From contig JAYKXP010000003.1 in NCBI GenBank assembly GCA_037176845.1, positions 620,001 through 684,000 on the forward strand: a stretch of 64,000 nucleotides of DNA. Reading direction: 5' to 3'. This DNA comes from Paramarasmius palmivorus (Eukaryota > Basidiomycota > Agaricomycetes > Agaricales > Marasmiaceae). The position numbers and the translations under genes are program-made. The notes below the pieces were generated by a model. It was not told the DNA's origin. It ran no database searches and was given only the letters and a program-made list of their open reading frames with translations. Numbering within the stretch: position 1 is the stretch's first letter; each line of letters begins with the position of its first letter. Shown piece after piece: positions 33,201-47,050 of the stretch.

Positions 33201-33296
33201 CGAAGCCTCAGGTATGTGTTCAACGAACTTCTCGAGTGCCTGAAACTAATCATCGGATTACAGCCAAAATGCATCGCTGTTATTGACCTCACATAG
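30216..33296 (+). CDS. GEN1: GEN1/YEN1-like Holliday-junction resolvase (XPG/Rad2 nuclease family)
   Basis: Structure-specific nuclease that resolves Holliday junctions and other branched DNA. Exons are 30216-30239, 30297-30626, 30680-33211 and 33264-33296, giving 972 aa. The N-nuclease begins MGVAGLWPLLQPA; then come FRIGIDASIWFFHAEYG, PIFVFDGPLRPKFKRGKR, the I-domain APGEAEAELALLNRLGVIDG with ILSDDVDTFLFGA, and CSGGDYDATGIPSCGIKIA, the DNA-binding helix-hairpin-helix typical of GEN1 rather than FEN1/XPG. This is followed by an acidic, Lys-rich tail, a tandem VKDLTQPK repeat and repeated Ser/Pro-rich segments. The last 33-nt exon ends in IAVIDLT, a SUMO-interacting-like motif. Length is close to human GEN1. 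Confidence 0.92.
32272..32360 (+). repeat. Threefold 30-nt repeat coding VKDLTQPK
   Basis: Within the GEN1-like coding sequence, three near-identical 10-codon units read PLVKDLTQPK, PIVKDLTQPK and LLVKDLTKGR. They match no known domain; spacing is exactly 30 nt. Confidence 0.8.
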
Positions 33297-33435
33297 ATTT
33301 TCCTTCACTGTTTTCTCTTGGGACTCTGTTATTGTAGTATTTGTCGCTCCGATATCTATTCATCATCTTGTACCTCTACGCATTCCATTGTACGCAAGTA
33401 GACAGATACCCGTGTATTCTTTAATAGAACCTTGT

Positions 33436-34826
33436 TCATGCTTGACGGTTTAATGGTGAAACAAGATCGCATTGCGATACGCAACTCAAAAAGAGTTCGA
33501 AGAATGCAGGTACCTGTGCCCAGAGTTGATATTGCATCGTACTGCAGAAGAAAGACACTTACATCCAACGCTTCTGTGACAATACAGTTCTTTCCATTTC
33601 GTCCCCAAGAGTTGTCGCAGTTGCGGTAATTCCACATGTCCACGACAGTCTCCCCCATGGTGTGTTCTCCTGTGAGCTCTATGTCTACTCTATATCGCTG
33701 AGTTTTGAACAGTTCAGGTTGCGAAACGTATGCTACCGTGAGCGCATCGTGGAGCGGAGGACCTTTGTCAAAACCGAAAGTCGATTTGTACGTATCGGCG
33801 AAAAAGTTGATGAGTGTGGAAAGCGTGTGCCGGAGATTTGTGCTAGCCGGAGGTAGGGCGTTATCTATATTTGAAGGAGACGATGGTGAGAGAAGCCGCG
33901 AATGGATGTCCCTTGTTACGATTGCTGTATGGGTAACATTGATTGGGACCATGACAGCAGGAACGGGAGTGTCCAACACGATTTGAGCTGCGTGGGCTAT
34001 TGACGTCGAAAGTGAGCAAAATTTGTCGTGTAGATAGGACGATACGCCTACGATCACATAGGATGTTGAACTCTGGAATAGGGTTTCAGTGCTATTGAAG
34101 AGTAATATGCCCGGATTTGAAGGCGTACCGGCGACGGCAGAACGATTCCCTAGACCGACACCACCACCCATGAACACGAATTCTTCTATCGCATCGACCA
34201 GGTCGGGATAGACGGATACAAAGAGTGCGATGTTGGTCATTGGTCCACATGAAATTATGGTTACCTTCTTTCCAGAGCCATCCTTCCAGCTTTCCTTGAT
34301 GTGATGTGCCATTCCTTCCACCGCGCGCATAGGCTTCCTGTCGGTGTCGTGGGCAATCCAAGCCAGGACGTTGGGATCAGATCTGTCAGGAAGGCCTTCA
34401 ACACCACCTAAACCGTCTGGGCCATGTATTTCCGGATCGTGTTTCGTAGGCCGAATGAGTGGCTTGGAAGCACCGGGGTAGACGCGAATATCTTTCTCTG
34501 CGCCAAAAGCCAGAAGACACCGTGCCGCGTTGATTGCTACATTCGGTTAAAGGTCAGTCCTGCCACCGATCTTTGGCTTTGAATTCACCAGTGCAGTGGC
34601 TATCAGCATTTCCGTGAGTCTGAAGTGGCCGAATTTGGTGCTACTCTCGAGTGAATTGCTGAAGCTACGATACCGTTGATACACCCAAGAGTTTAATGTT
34701 TTTACAGTGTATTGCGAGCAAAATTGCAGTTGCATCGTCGTGACCCTAGATTGCAATCAGTGAAACCAAAAACAAGCTAGAAACGATCTCAACTGGGTCA
34801 ACATCCAGCCAAACATTCTTTGACAT
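33436..34826 (-). CDS. Inosine-uridine preferring nucleoside hydrolase
   Basis: IUNH-family enzyme that hydrolyses the N-glycosidic bond of nucleosides for purine/pyrimidine salvage. The start at 34826 gives MSKNVWLDVDP, then across an intron GHDDATAILLAIHC: together the metal-binding DxDPGxDDA motif. Then THGNADSHCTAINAARCLLA, KVTIISCGPMTNIALFV, FVFMGGGVGLGNRSAVAEFN with the join EFNILCDPHAAQIVLDTPVP, VPINVTH, and PPLHDALTVAYV (the second metal/active-site HDA). The C-terminus, after a 50-nt intron, is LDVPAFFELFLSCVSQCDLV. The catalytic Asp/His set is complete after splicing. Several introns are read through by open frames, so a model without splicing would lose EFNILCDP. It is convergent with the GEN1-like gene. 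Confidence 0.93.
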
Positions 34827-35034
34827 GACGGGAAGGTGTGAAGCTGCTGTTGGCTTGATCTCTCTAACTCCCATCACCCCCGTGCTCCAGATAATCATCA
34901 GTGTGAGTTTTTTTTTGTGGTTCTAGACTGATGTTCCCGCTATGATTCTATGAACGGTTATATGCAGGTCTAGTGACTCTTCTGAAACCGTAGCTATAAA
35001 GCCTACGGGATACACCTCGTGTACCTATTAATTT

Positions 35035-36001
35035 ATGCACGCCATGCTGTCAGCGTATATCATACCTCGAGTTCAACCACCACCGCCTCTTGAACCTCAG
35101 CCCCGGCCTCAGTCGCTGCTTGCCAGTTCTATTAAACGGACAGAGGCTCGTTCACAGCTACAGAGCCCTCTATTCAGTCTAATTCCGCCAGAAATCAGAA
35201 ATGCTATCTTCGCATTGGCACTTCAGTGCTATTACGACAAATCGGTACCCTTCCACGCGAATGAATATTACTACCGGCCGGATTACCTTTATCGCGACCG
35301 CATCGACACTGCTCTCCTCCAAACCTGTCGTCAGGTCTACCTTGAGGCGTACCTGCTCCCCGTGGTAGGCAACGATCACGTCTTTTGGTGCGAGCGTGGC
35401 CCACCTTCTCAATCACCCGCCCCGGGAAGGTACTTTAACTCTATGCAACCCGAACAGCGCTCTGCCGTTGATCGTGTTCATCTCTTCACGCAATTGTATT
35501 GGCTCGAGGGCGAGTTTCCTAGGCTGTGTGCATCTGCAGTCTTCAACCCCCGTTACATCCACATTACGATCCGTCATAGTGATTGGTGGTACTGGGAAGA
35601 TAACAATCCACTCCGACTAAAGGAGGCCTGGATGCAGAGTCTGCAAAATGTGAAAGAGCTCGGGGAATTTGTGTTGGAACTTGAGACGATAGAACGCGAC
35701 AAAAAACAGGTATGTTGCAACCTCTTCTGGCATGGCATGACGCTGACTGATAGTTATTCAAAAGATGTATGCCATTGCTGAGCGACTGGCGAAGCGTCAA
35801 CTCACGGCTGGTCAGAGGCGTGCTCTCAAGCTCGACAATAAGCCACCTGTGAAGGGGGAGTGGATGGGTCCAGCCTCGTATAAAAGTGGACATACATTTC
35901 ACCCGGAAAGGGACCGCTGGATTCAGTCACCCACCATTGGGGTAGGCCCTTATAACGCTATGAAATATTGTACCATAAAGCTTCGCTGGATAGTTGCCTA
36001 G
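35035..36001 (+). CDS. Hypothetical protein with fungal 'PPEIR' N-terminal motif
   Basis: Two exons, 35035-35709 and 35765-36001, joined by a 55-nt GTATGT...AAAAG intron; about 303 aa. After a Pro-rich leader it reads LFSLIPPEIRNAIFALALQC and IDTALLQTCRQVYLEAYLLP. This LPxEIRxxI...LLxTCRQVYxEA pattern is shared by many fungal proteins of unknown function related to F-box proteins (DUF7730/2EXR type, from family knowledge). The middle is Trp/Tyr-rich (HSDWWYWEDNNP), and the C-terminus is basic then ends IKLRWIVA. No catalytic motif. Function unknown; the conserved pattern makes a real gene likely. Confidence 0.62.
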
Positions 36002-36162
36002 AAGGACTCGAGAGAATTCAGTGAAATATGTTCATTAACTTCGTAACTGTCATCGCTATCTCTATATGCACAGAATATATATTGAAAAAGATGCGTGAAT
36101 GATATTCTTCTCCAGATGACCGAAAGGCGAAATAAAATAGTAGAAATATTAGTGAAGCGGCG

Positions 36163-39100
36163 TTAAGAAGAGTCCGCATTAGGTGATAAGAAACGGCTTC
36201 CAGAGGGGGGTGCGCCATCTAGGAAGATCTTGCTTAATGGACGAGCAGCAACCCTTTGTTGACGTCGTGCAGTCCTCATGCTCCTGATCGCATTATCCAA
36301 ATCGTCGTAACCAGTAGCCTTCCCACGGGATCCAGTCGGAGAAATTATTCGTGAGCCTCGCGACGGCAAGTTGGTGGCTCCCTTGAGAGTCTGTGTAATA
36401 TGTGAACCCATAAGTAGTACTATGAATCTGTCAAAACTCACGGATTCTGGCGTTTTCTCCTCTTGGGGCTCCTCTTCGATGATCTTGGGCTTGGAAAGTT
36501 CCAATTTCGCTTGCGCATCATGTACCTCGAGCGAAGCTTTCTGTGGTAACCATTAGTGAGGATATGATAGTCAAACGTTAGTCAGTACTCGCCTCCAGAG
36601 ACGCCGAGAACGACAAGATCAAGCCAAAGAACTCTTCTGGCTTGGGTGCCTCTGGAGAGTCAAGGTTCTCTCCATAATATGCCAATAACTTGCGTAGCTC
36701 TTTATCGACTTGGCTAGCCATCTTTTGCAGCGCCGTGACGGTCTTCGATGCCTCCCTGGCAAAGTCTTGCATAATAATCATGAACTTGTAGTCTCCAGAC
36801 CGTTTGCGAGCCTCGGTTACCTCGGTCTCAACTTGCTTCAATCCAGTGACTAGGCCGTTGACAGACTGCAGCGAATTTTGTACAGAAATCCGGGATGCTG
36901 CCTCGAGATGCGGGAGCTCTTCGACGAATGTCAAAAGCTCAGGTTTAGACCGCATTAATACTTTGGCTACGTAGTGGAGGAGAGTCGGGCATTCTGTTCC
37001 GCCTTTGACAGTCTTCGTCTCCTTCATCTTGAGTAGTGCTTCGAGTTGGAAACCACGGGCGCCTCCGCGGAATGATGTACCATTTAAGGCATTGCCGACC
37101 GCTAGAATAGCCTGTGATGTCGAGGTTAGCGTGATAACCAATACTCACAACACTTGATTTACCTTGAGGACTTCCTTGAACCGTTGCGAATTCTGCAGTT
37201 GCATACAGGCGTTGTGTAGAATATCCAACTCGGGGCGAATCTCCTCAGCATCAAGCTCTAGCTTTCGACGGAAGATCATGACATCTAATCTTTCGGACAA
37301 TCTGGGAATGGTAATGATCTATCGCAAACGTCAAAATCCAATCTCGATGCAAGCATCAACGCTGCCATACCTGACTAAAGTATTGGTCTGCTTTTGCCAA
37401 CTTACTGACGTCTCCAAAATCCTTGATACGTATGATTTCCTCCGAAGTCGGCAATTGCTTGCTAATAGCTCTGAGATCATCGACCGTTAACTGATCGTCC
37501 TTGAGTTCAACCAACGCCTGACGAATTTCAGTTGGGCCTAATTTAATTCGCGACAGCATGATGGCTGAAAGAATGAGTATGTCAGGAATTTGTATCAACC
37601 CGAAATCAAGATCGAACTTACCTATGTTATTCGCACGTGTGATGTCTAGTAACGTCGTAACGTTCTGTTTCTTAGAAGGACTACTTATTGACATTTGCGA
37701 TGTGGTGGAAGGTGAGTTGTCGATAGCAAAAGTGGCTTCCAAATCATTCAGGTCAAAGTGGATGTCCACAGCTACCTCGTTCCACACAGTGGAAACAATT
37801 GCAGGATTTGCCAGCTTATTCCAAAAGAATGGCTTCAAGCGTTTGGTAGGACGTGTGATCTTTGGTGCTGCAGGCGGTTTGAAGGACGTAGGGGGTGGAG
37901 GCGGTGGGGGAGGCGCGCCACCTGGAGGCGGCGGAGGCGGCGGCAGATGGGAAATCCCGCCAGGTGGTGGTGGTGGGAGTGGCGGAGGAGGAGGAGGAGG
38001 AGCACTCCCAGGTGGTGGAGGTGGTGGAGGTGGCGGTGGAGGTGGCGGCAAAGGTGCAGCACCCGGAGATTCCATAACCAGGGTCGAGGGTGTCACTGCA
38101 GCTTGGGTAGGAGAAGCAGCTACGGATCTAGGTGGCGGTGGCGGTGGAGGCGGTGGAGGCGGTGGAGGCGGCGGATGTACAGACGCAGGTCGGGTAGGCG
38201 GAGGCGGAGGCGGCGGAGGAGTTGAAGGAGAGTCGCTTGTTGACGTACGCTTTGCAGAAGGTGGAGGAGGGGGAGCTCTCAGCTTGGCTTCTTTTTCACT
38301 CTTAGGTCTTGCTGAGAGCTGCTTTTTCAGTTCAGCAACTTCAGCGACCAAAGCCACTATCTGGTCGTCTTTCTGTGCAAGACTCTCGATAGTGCGAGCT
38401 GCTAGTTGCTCGGCATCCATCTCTGCTATGCGACTTTCTTCGCGAGATTCTTCTCTCGAAAGGAATCGATTATACACCGACTCAAGAGCACGTTTGAAGT
38501 AAACAATTTCCTTGTCTTTAAAGGCCAGTACGCCCTCAAGTTCGGTGTTCTGAAGCTTTATCAGCTATCAAAACAAATATGGAGATTGGATTTCTACCCA
38601 CCTTCGTTTTGAGCTTGCCTATCTCATCCATGAGAGTATTCCATTTTGCTCTGTCACGCTCTCGCTTTGCACGCTCGTCCTATGGCGCATAAGTCGATGC
38701 TATGAGCTGCAAAATTAAGACATGCTTACGGCTTCACGCCCTTCCCCAGGATGCTGGGATTTGAACCGATCTAGTTCTGATTGCAATGAAAGCACCTGCT
38801 TCTCTTTCTGAACCAATCGCTGGACTAGACCGTGGAAATTCTGCACGCAACAGGTTAGACCGCGCTTTACAATCTCGATGAGATTCACCTCTTGTTTTCC
38901 TTGACCTTGGCCCTTAGTGCTGGTACCCGATGGAAGTGACTTCAGTGTGTTGAGCTCAGCAATCTGCTGATTCAGTTCATTGCGCAACGACGTCCTCTGG
39001 GAAATGATGAGCAAACAGTCTTCTCGATTTGGAAATTCGATTACCTCATCACTTAGTTCTTCCACCTTGGATCGTAATGCCTCCAACTCCTCTTCTACAA

Positions 39101-42100
39101 CCGTCATGGCAGAGGCTTCAGAGGCCGACTTTACATCCAGTTCTTGGCCCGTGATGTGCTGGACAGATACCGCAAATCGCTTCATGAATATGAACCAACT
39201 GTCATCACTAAAAAGAGTATGAGTTTGTGAGAAGTTTGACCTCGAATGATATGAACCTACAAGTTATCAAGCATTGCGGCCTGCTCCACAAATCGATCCA
39301 TGATAGTGAATAGATCGGCCTTGAGTTGCCTATGAAACCATCAGCTAATATGCAAATAAAAGTTAGGACGGCAACTCACAACTCTACGTCTTTCTGTAGA
39401 ATCTCTATATGATGCTTCAATATGTCAACCATAGTCGGGTATAATTCCCCATGCTGCCTTGCCAGCCGAACGAGGTCTTCCAGTGCGACTTCGGTATCTG
39501 ACCGATCTCCAGAATCATGGTTACCGACGAGTGATCTGGCTCTATCCCTCATCTCCTCCTCATCTTCGGCCTTGTCATCCATATAGTTCATGAACTGGGT
39601 GCTCAGTGTGTCAGGAGGTTTGGTGTATTGAAGTGCCTGTACGTATCCGCATTAATATTTAATACCACGAGAATGAGTAGGACAACTTACAACTATCATC
39701 TCATTCAAGCCTCGCCGCCCAAACTCCTCCCGAAGGATTATACGATCTTCGAGTGAATCAGGTACACTCGTCAAGGCATTGATTAGAGCCATAGATGCCG
39801 TTCGAGCGTCCCAAATACCGTCCTCTTCAGTCCCAAATCCAAGCCCGTCAACCGTCAATTCATCGTTATCAGGCAGACGCAATGGGGCGAGAAGCGTTTC
39901 AAAACGAAAGTTCTCGTCATAGGCAATGCGATAGTCGGATAAGGCAGCTATTACTGCCCGGTATCCATCACGAGTCGGCAGTACACAAATATGCGCAAGG
40001 ACTTCCGTCACGAGAGTTCGCAACTTGAGCGATGTAATATGAAGGGCGTATGCAATGTGTGTGACCAGAGGTGATTGTCGGATCATTTCATCTAGCTGAT
40101 GAGGCCTTCAATTTAGAGTCCAAATGTTTGGTATACAACAAAAACTCACTTCTGGGGGAGCAGAGCGAACCAGAATATTGATACACTTGATGATTTCGAG
40201 AACGTTGCTCTCCTCAATTTCGGTCAGTGATCTCGTCTTGCCACCTTTCCCTACTAGATTTGCCAATAGGGTTGCCATAGCCTCTAATCCTTTCTCCGTC
40301 CACATGAAATCATGTACCCAGACAGCCTGACTGGTTGTGCCGAGATGGACCCGTAGAGATATAAGATGCTTCAAGAGTTTCTTGTCTGTGGTCTTGTAGG
40401 TCTGTAGTCCGTCAACATACCATTTTGGTGTGCCCTCCACCACCTTCCCACCGGAAGATGCAAACCAACTGCTCCAAAGCCCACCAGTAGCTTGAGGCTG
40501 TATAGGTTGAGGCTCTTCAGTTATTTGCGCTTTGGTGTCACCGTTGGGCATTGGACCATCAAAATTCCCGGATATAGCGCCACCTCCATCTGTAGCGCTG
40601 TTGCCCCATATTGACAACCGCTTCATGAGACCGTCACCGGTGAGCTGTGGTACAAGCCGAGTCAGTCCTGTTGCGCTGGCAGGTCCATACGACTTCGCGT
40701 AACGTCCAGGTGACATCTGAGGCATGGTATTGGCAGTGACACTTTGTTGTCGATGCTGTCGCAGCAGATATCGCTTTTGCTCCAGCGGGAGCTCGTGCAT
40801 TGCTTTCCGTTTATCAGGTTTGAGTTTCAAGTCGTCCTAAGAACTTTCAGGATGATTCCCCAATACGAGAGAAAATCTTGCTCACCAGCATTCGATTGAA
40901 ATCCTCGTCGAGCCCAGATTCTTCCCCTGTATCAGACTCAGACTCCGAGTGGTGTAGACTACCGCCTGTGTGTTGCTGTACCAACCGGGGCTCACTGACG
41001 CTCTTTCGCTTGTCTTCCGTAGACAATACAACACTGTTTCGGTGCCCGCTACTGCCTAACCAGCCATCAAACATGCTCGAAAGTCGGTTTTGAGACATCG
41101 TGCCACGCCAATCTGCGCTCGAATTTGGGCTATGTGCTGGGGTTGCCGTCTTCCCATCACTCATCTTCGCGGTACCTTCCTCCTCTGCCTCTTCCTCCTC
41201 GTCTTCTTCCTCCTGCAGAGCTGCGAGACGCCTGATCGTGTTCTGAGAGGGTTCCATTGAAGCTGATGACACACTGCGTGACTTGGACCGTCGATACCAC
41301 TCATCAGGCACACAGAATCTAAATCTGCGGGTCGCGGACAATGAGAAAGGGTTTGCACAGAATGGAGATAGTACAATTGGATGTACAAGCGAAGAAGCGG
41401 GTAGTCTTGAGTGCTCTAAGATAGTATTAGCCATACTCTGAAGGATTATTGAATGAGTTACATACTCTCAAGGTCACCTTCACTCCAGACCTCTTCAAGG
41501 ACGTACTCCAGATTACCTCCACCTGGTACAGGTAGTGATGTAGTTAGACCTAGTTCTTCGACCACTAGTCTTACGACGTCGTCTACCATCATAGTCCTCG
41601 ATATGAAGCATTTGTAAAGAAAACTATCGTGGACTTCTGGTACGCGAGCAAAGGCTAGGTTCAAAGAAAGCGAAGGGTTAAGAGACACAAATCTCACTAC
41701 AGGATTGTGGAGATGAGATGTCAAAGGAAAGGATGAAAAATGACGTTGGCTTCCGGACTTGGGCTGAGGTGTGTTCAACAATGGAGCCAACTTTGCTGTA
41801 GGTTCAATGATTCCTGCATAGAATTTTTTTAGGAAAACAGGTTCATGTAAGATAGATCTGGCCATACCATCTCCGAGAGTCTCTAATTCCTCTTCCTCCC
41901 ATGTCCGACCATTTCTTTCTACCCTGATCCTCTGCAAAGCCCATCCAGCGTCCTCCAAATCTCCCAGTACATCCAACTTGACTTCTTCTCGTTTCGAGAG
42001 GTCATCAATAACATCTTGGGCAGTAGCATCGTGGCCGACCTCTGCAAAGTGCAAGTGACTGCTGACTGTAATAACTGGGACTATCAGGACATCCGAAGAC

Positions 42101-42102
42101 AT
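36163..42102 (-). CDS. Diaphanous-related formin (GBD/FH3-FH1-FH2-DAD)
   Basis: Formins nucleate and elongate unbranched actin filaments for polarised growth, septation and cables. The start is ATG at 42102 (MSSDVLIVPVITVSS). It is a long, multi-exon gene. The N-terminal region includes a ubiquitin-like/Ras-associating stretch and KCFISRTMMVDDVVRLVVEE, then an acidic-Ser linker. The GBD/FH3 block has PEWYVDGLQTY-type text near 40400 and TMWTEKGLEAMATLLANLVG, then GYRAVIAALSDYRIAYDENF. Coiled-coil segments precede an FH1 of long polyproline runs (about 37890-38230), and an FH2 with LKPFFWNKLANPAIVSTVWN, DILILSAIMLSRIKLGPTEI and later RGFQLEALLKMKETKTVKGG. The tail has LDNAIRSMRTARRQQR, a DAD-like autoinhibitory motif. 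All modules of the class are present. Confidence 0.96.
37890..38235 (-). repeat. Polyproline-coding GGT/GGA/GGC repeats (FH1)
   Basis: On the plus strand this shows as long glycine-codon-like GGN runs; on the minus strand it codes the proline runs of the formin FH1 region, which bind profilin. The antisense glycine-rich ORF is a shadow. Confidence 0.9.
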
Positions 42103-42453
42103 GGTTTAGGCGATGATAGAAGATGATCCGATAGGCGACGGAGTAGATGTAAAACCTCTTCGTGACTTTGCGGGATATTTACTGAAGAATATCCATCGAG
42201 AATTGAGAAGATAGAGGTGAAGGGGAAATATACCCCCTGCGAGCACGGTGAGAGTCGTTTATACAGGCCAGTCTGCCAAACTGAGCTAATCGTTTCCACG
42301 TGCAATGACGATCGGTTGTCACTAACAGTGAAACTGACGTAACGAGGCAAGTCGAAGCATGCAAATACAACATATTACTCTACATATATCATACAAGACA
42401 GCGGACAGCAAACCGAACAAAACAAGAAACGGAAGAACAGGACTTGGAGGATA
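42103..42453. promoter_or_regulatory. Intergenic between MCM6 stop and formin start
   Basis: About 351 bp that should hold the MCM6 3' UTR and the formin promoter. No TATA box or repeat was recognised. Confidence 0.4.
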
Positions 42454-45719
<3,266 letters not shown>

Positions 45720-45855
45720 GGTTGTAGTGAAGTGGGCGAGGATCAAGTAAACGCGACGACCCAGACGCGACGCGCGAGAAGGTCTCTTTAGGGCAGGCTA
45801 AAATGCAAAGCGCCAGGCTCCGGCTTTCTTCGCCGGTCTTTTGACAGCTACTCTC
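45720..45855. promoter_or_regulatory. Bidirectional promoter MCM6/phosphatase (136 bp)
   Basis: The divergent start codons are 136 bp apart. CGCGACG-like GC elements occur (for example near 45750-45775), reminiscent of the MluI-type ACGCGT/SBF motif but not exact. No TATA box is seen. Confidence 0.45.
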
Positions 45856-46922
45856 ATGGAAGACCTTGCGCCACTCGACCCTTCCTATGTCCAGGAAATC
45901 CTCTCGAAACCTCCATTTGTCACTATCGAAGGTGTTATCAATGCCCGCGACCTAGGAGGCTACCCGTCAACGTCTGCACCGACCAAGTTCACGAAACATC
46001 GGCTGGCATACCGAAGTGCAGAACTCGCAAGCATCACAGACAAAGGTAACACATCTTTCACTCCGATTTCATTCCTTTTCCTGATCCATCTCCAGGAAAG
46101 GAACAGCTTAGAGACTTGGGAGTAACAACTGTGTTTGATCTCAGATCGGACACCGAAATCGAAAAGTACAACAGCCCTTTACCGTCTATCGAAGGTGTCG
46201 AAGTTCTTCGAACACCGGTCTTCAAGCAGGAAGATCATAGTCCAGAAATGATGGCCAAGTGAGTACGTGGCAATTTCAGGCCCATGAATCCAGCAAAGAC
46301 ACTGACCTCACTCCTGAACCTAGACGATACCAATTATACGCGAGCGGAAAGACAGAAGCATTCATGGAACTCTATTCTCAAATTCTCGACCACGCTGGTC
46401 CAGCTTTCGGGGCCATACTAAGACATGTTCGCGACCGACCAAACGAAGCATGCCTCTTTCATTGTACGGCTGGGAAGGACAGAACCGGGTTAATCGCTGC
46501 GATCATATTGAAGGTGTGTCGCCAACTTCCCTGCCAAGCTACCAGGATTCACGTGTGGGATAGCTCGCTGGCGTTGAAGATCAGAACATTGCTGAGGACT
46601 ACGCACTTACACGAGTTGGACGTGAGCCAGCCAGGGCGAAAATCATGCAACGTCTTTCAATTGAGCCACTTTTCGCATCCAATAACGAAGCCGCTCTCAA
46701 CATGTTTACGTGCCGGTACGTCGTCGTACACTCAGATCATAAAACATGATAATAACACCGGTCATTATTAGGCCTGAAACGATGCTTGCATTTCTCCAGT
46801 TGCTGGAGGACAAATACGGTGGCGCCGAAAACTATTGTTTACAATACCTGAATCTTACCAACGATGACATTACCACAATTCGGAACAATCTTCTCACTAC
46901 TTCACCGCCACCTCACATTTAA
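45856..46922 (+). CDS. Tyrosine phosphatase (DSP3-like, Y_phosphatase3)
   Basis: Protein- or lipid-type phosphatase of the fungal DSP3-like family. The start is ATG at 45856 (MEDLAPLDPSYVQEIL). The signature N-terminal NARDLGGYPS, RLAYRSAELASIT and FDLRSDTEIEKY come before the P-loop HCTAGKDRTG (HCxxGxxRT), with catalytic Cys and Arg present. The frame is joined over five exons; joins include DKGKEQLRDLGVTT and ILKLAGVEDQNIAEDYALTR. The final exon reads RPETMLAFLQLLEDKYGGAE. The acidic loop (general acid) cannot be pinned down from this. Probably cytosolic; substrate unknown. Shares its 5' region with MCM6. Confidence 0.9.
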
Positions 46923-47050
46923 TCATACCACACGTACACATAGATTTGAGGGTCTTGAATACCATTGGGTGTAAATGCATTATCCGTAGGATTACAATCA
47001 TAAAGCTAAGTTCCGTAAAGGTCCAAGCATAAGGTATTGTTCAGATCATG

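Noticed and set aside
30713..33286. 857-aa nuclease beginning at 30713 and ending in MHRCY
   Set aside because: Real exons extend to 30216, and the end is spliced to IAVIDLT at 33296.
37558..38502. Glycine-rich plus-strand protein (long GGGGG runs)
   Set aside because: Antisense shadow of the proline-rich FH1 domain of the formin; no start context or homology.
38757..38767. tRNA-like B box (GGTTCAAATCC on minus strand)
   Set aside because: Falls in the formin coding sequence (RFKS codons) with no matching A box or cloverleaf.
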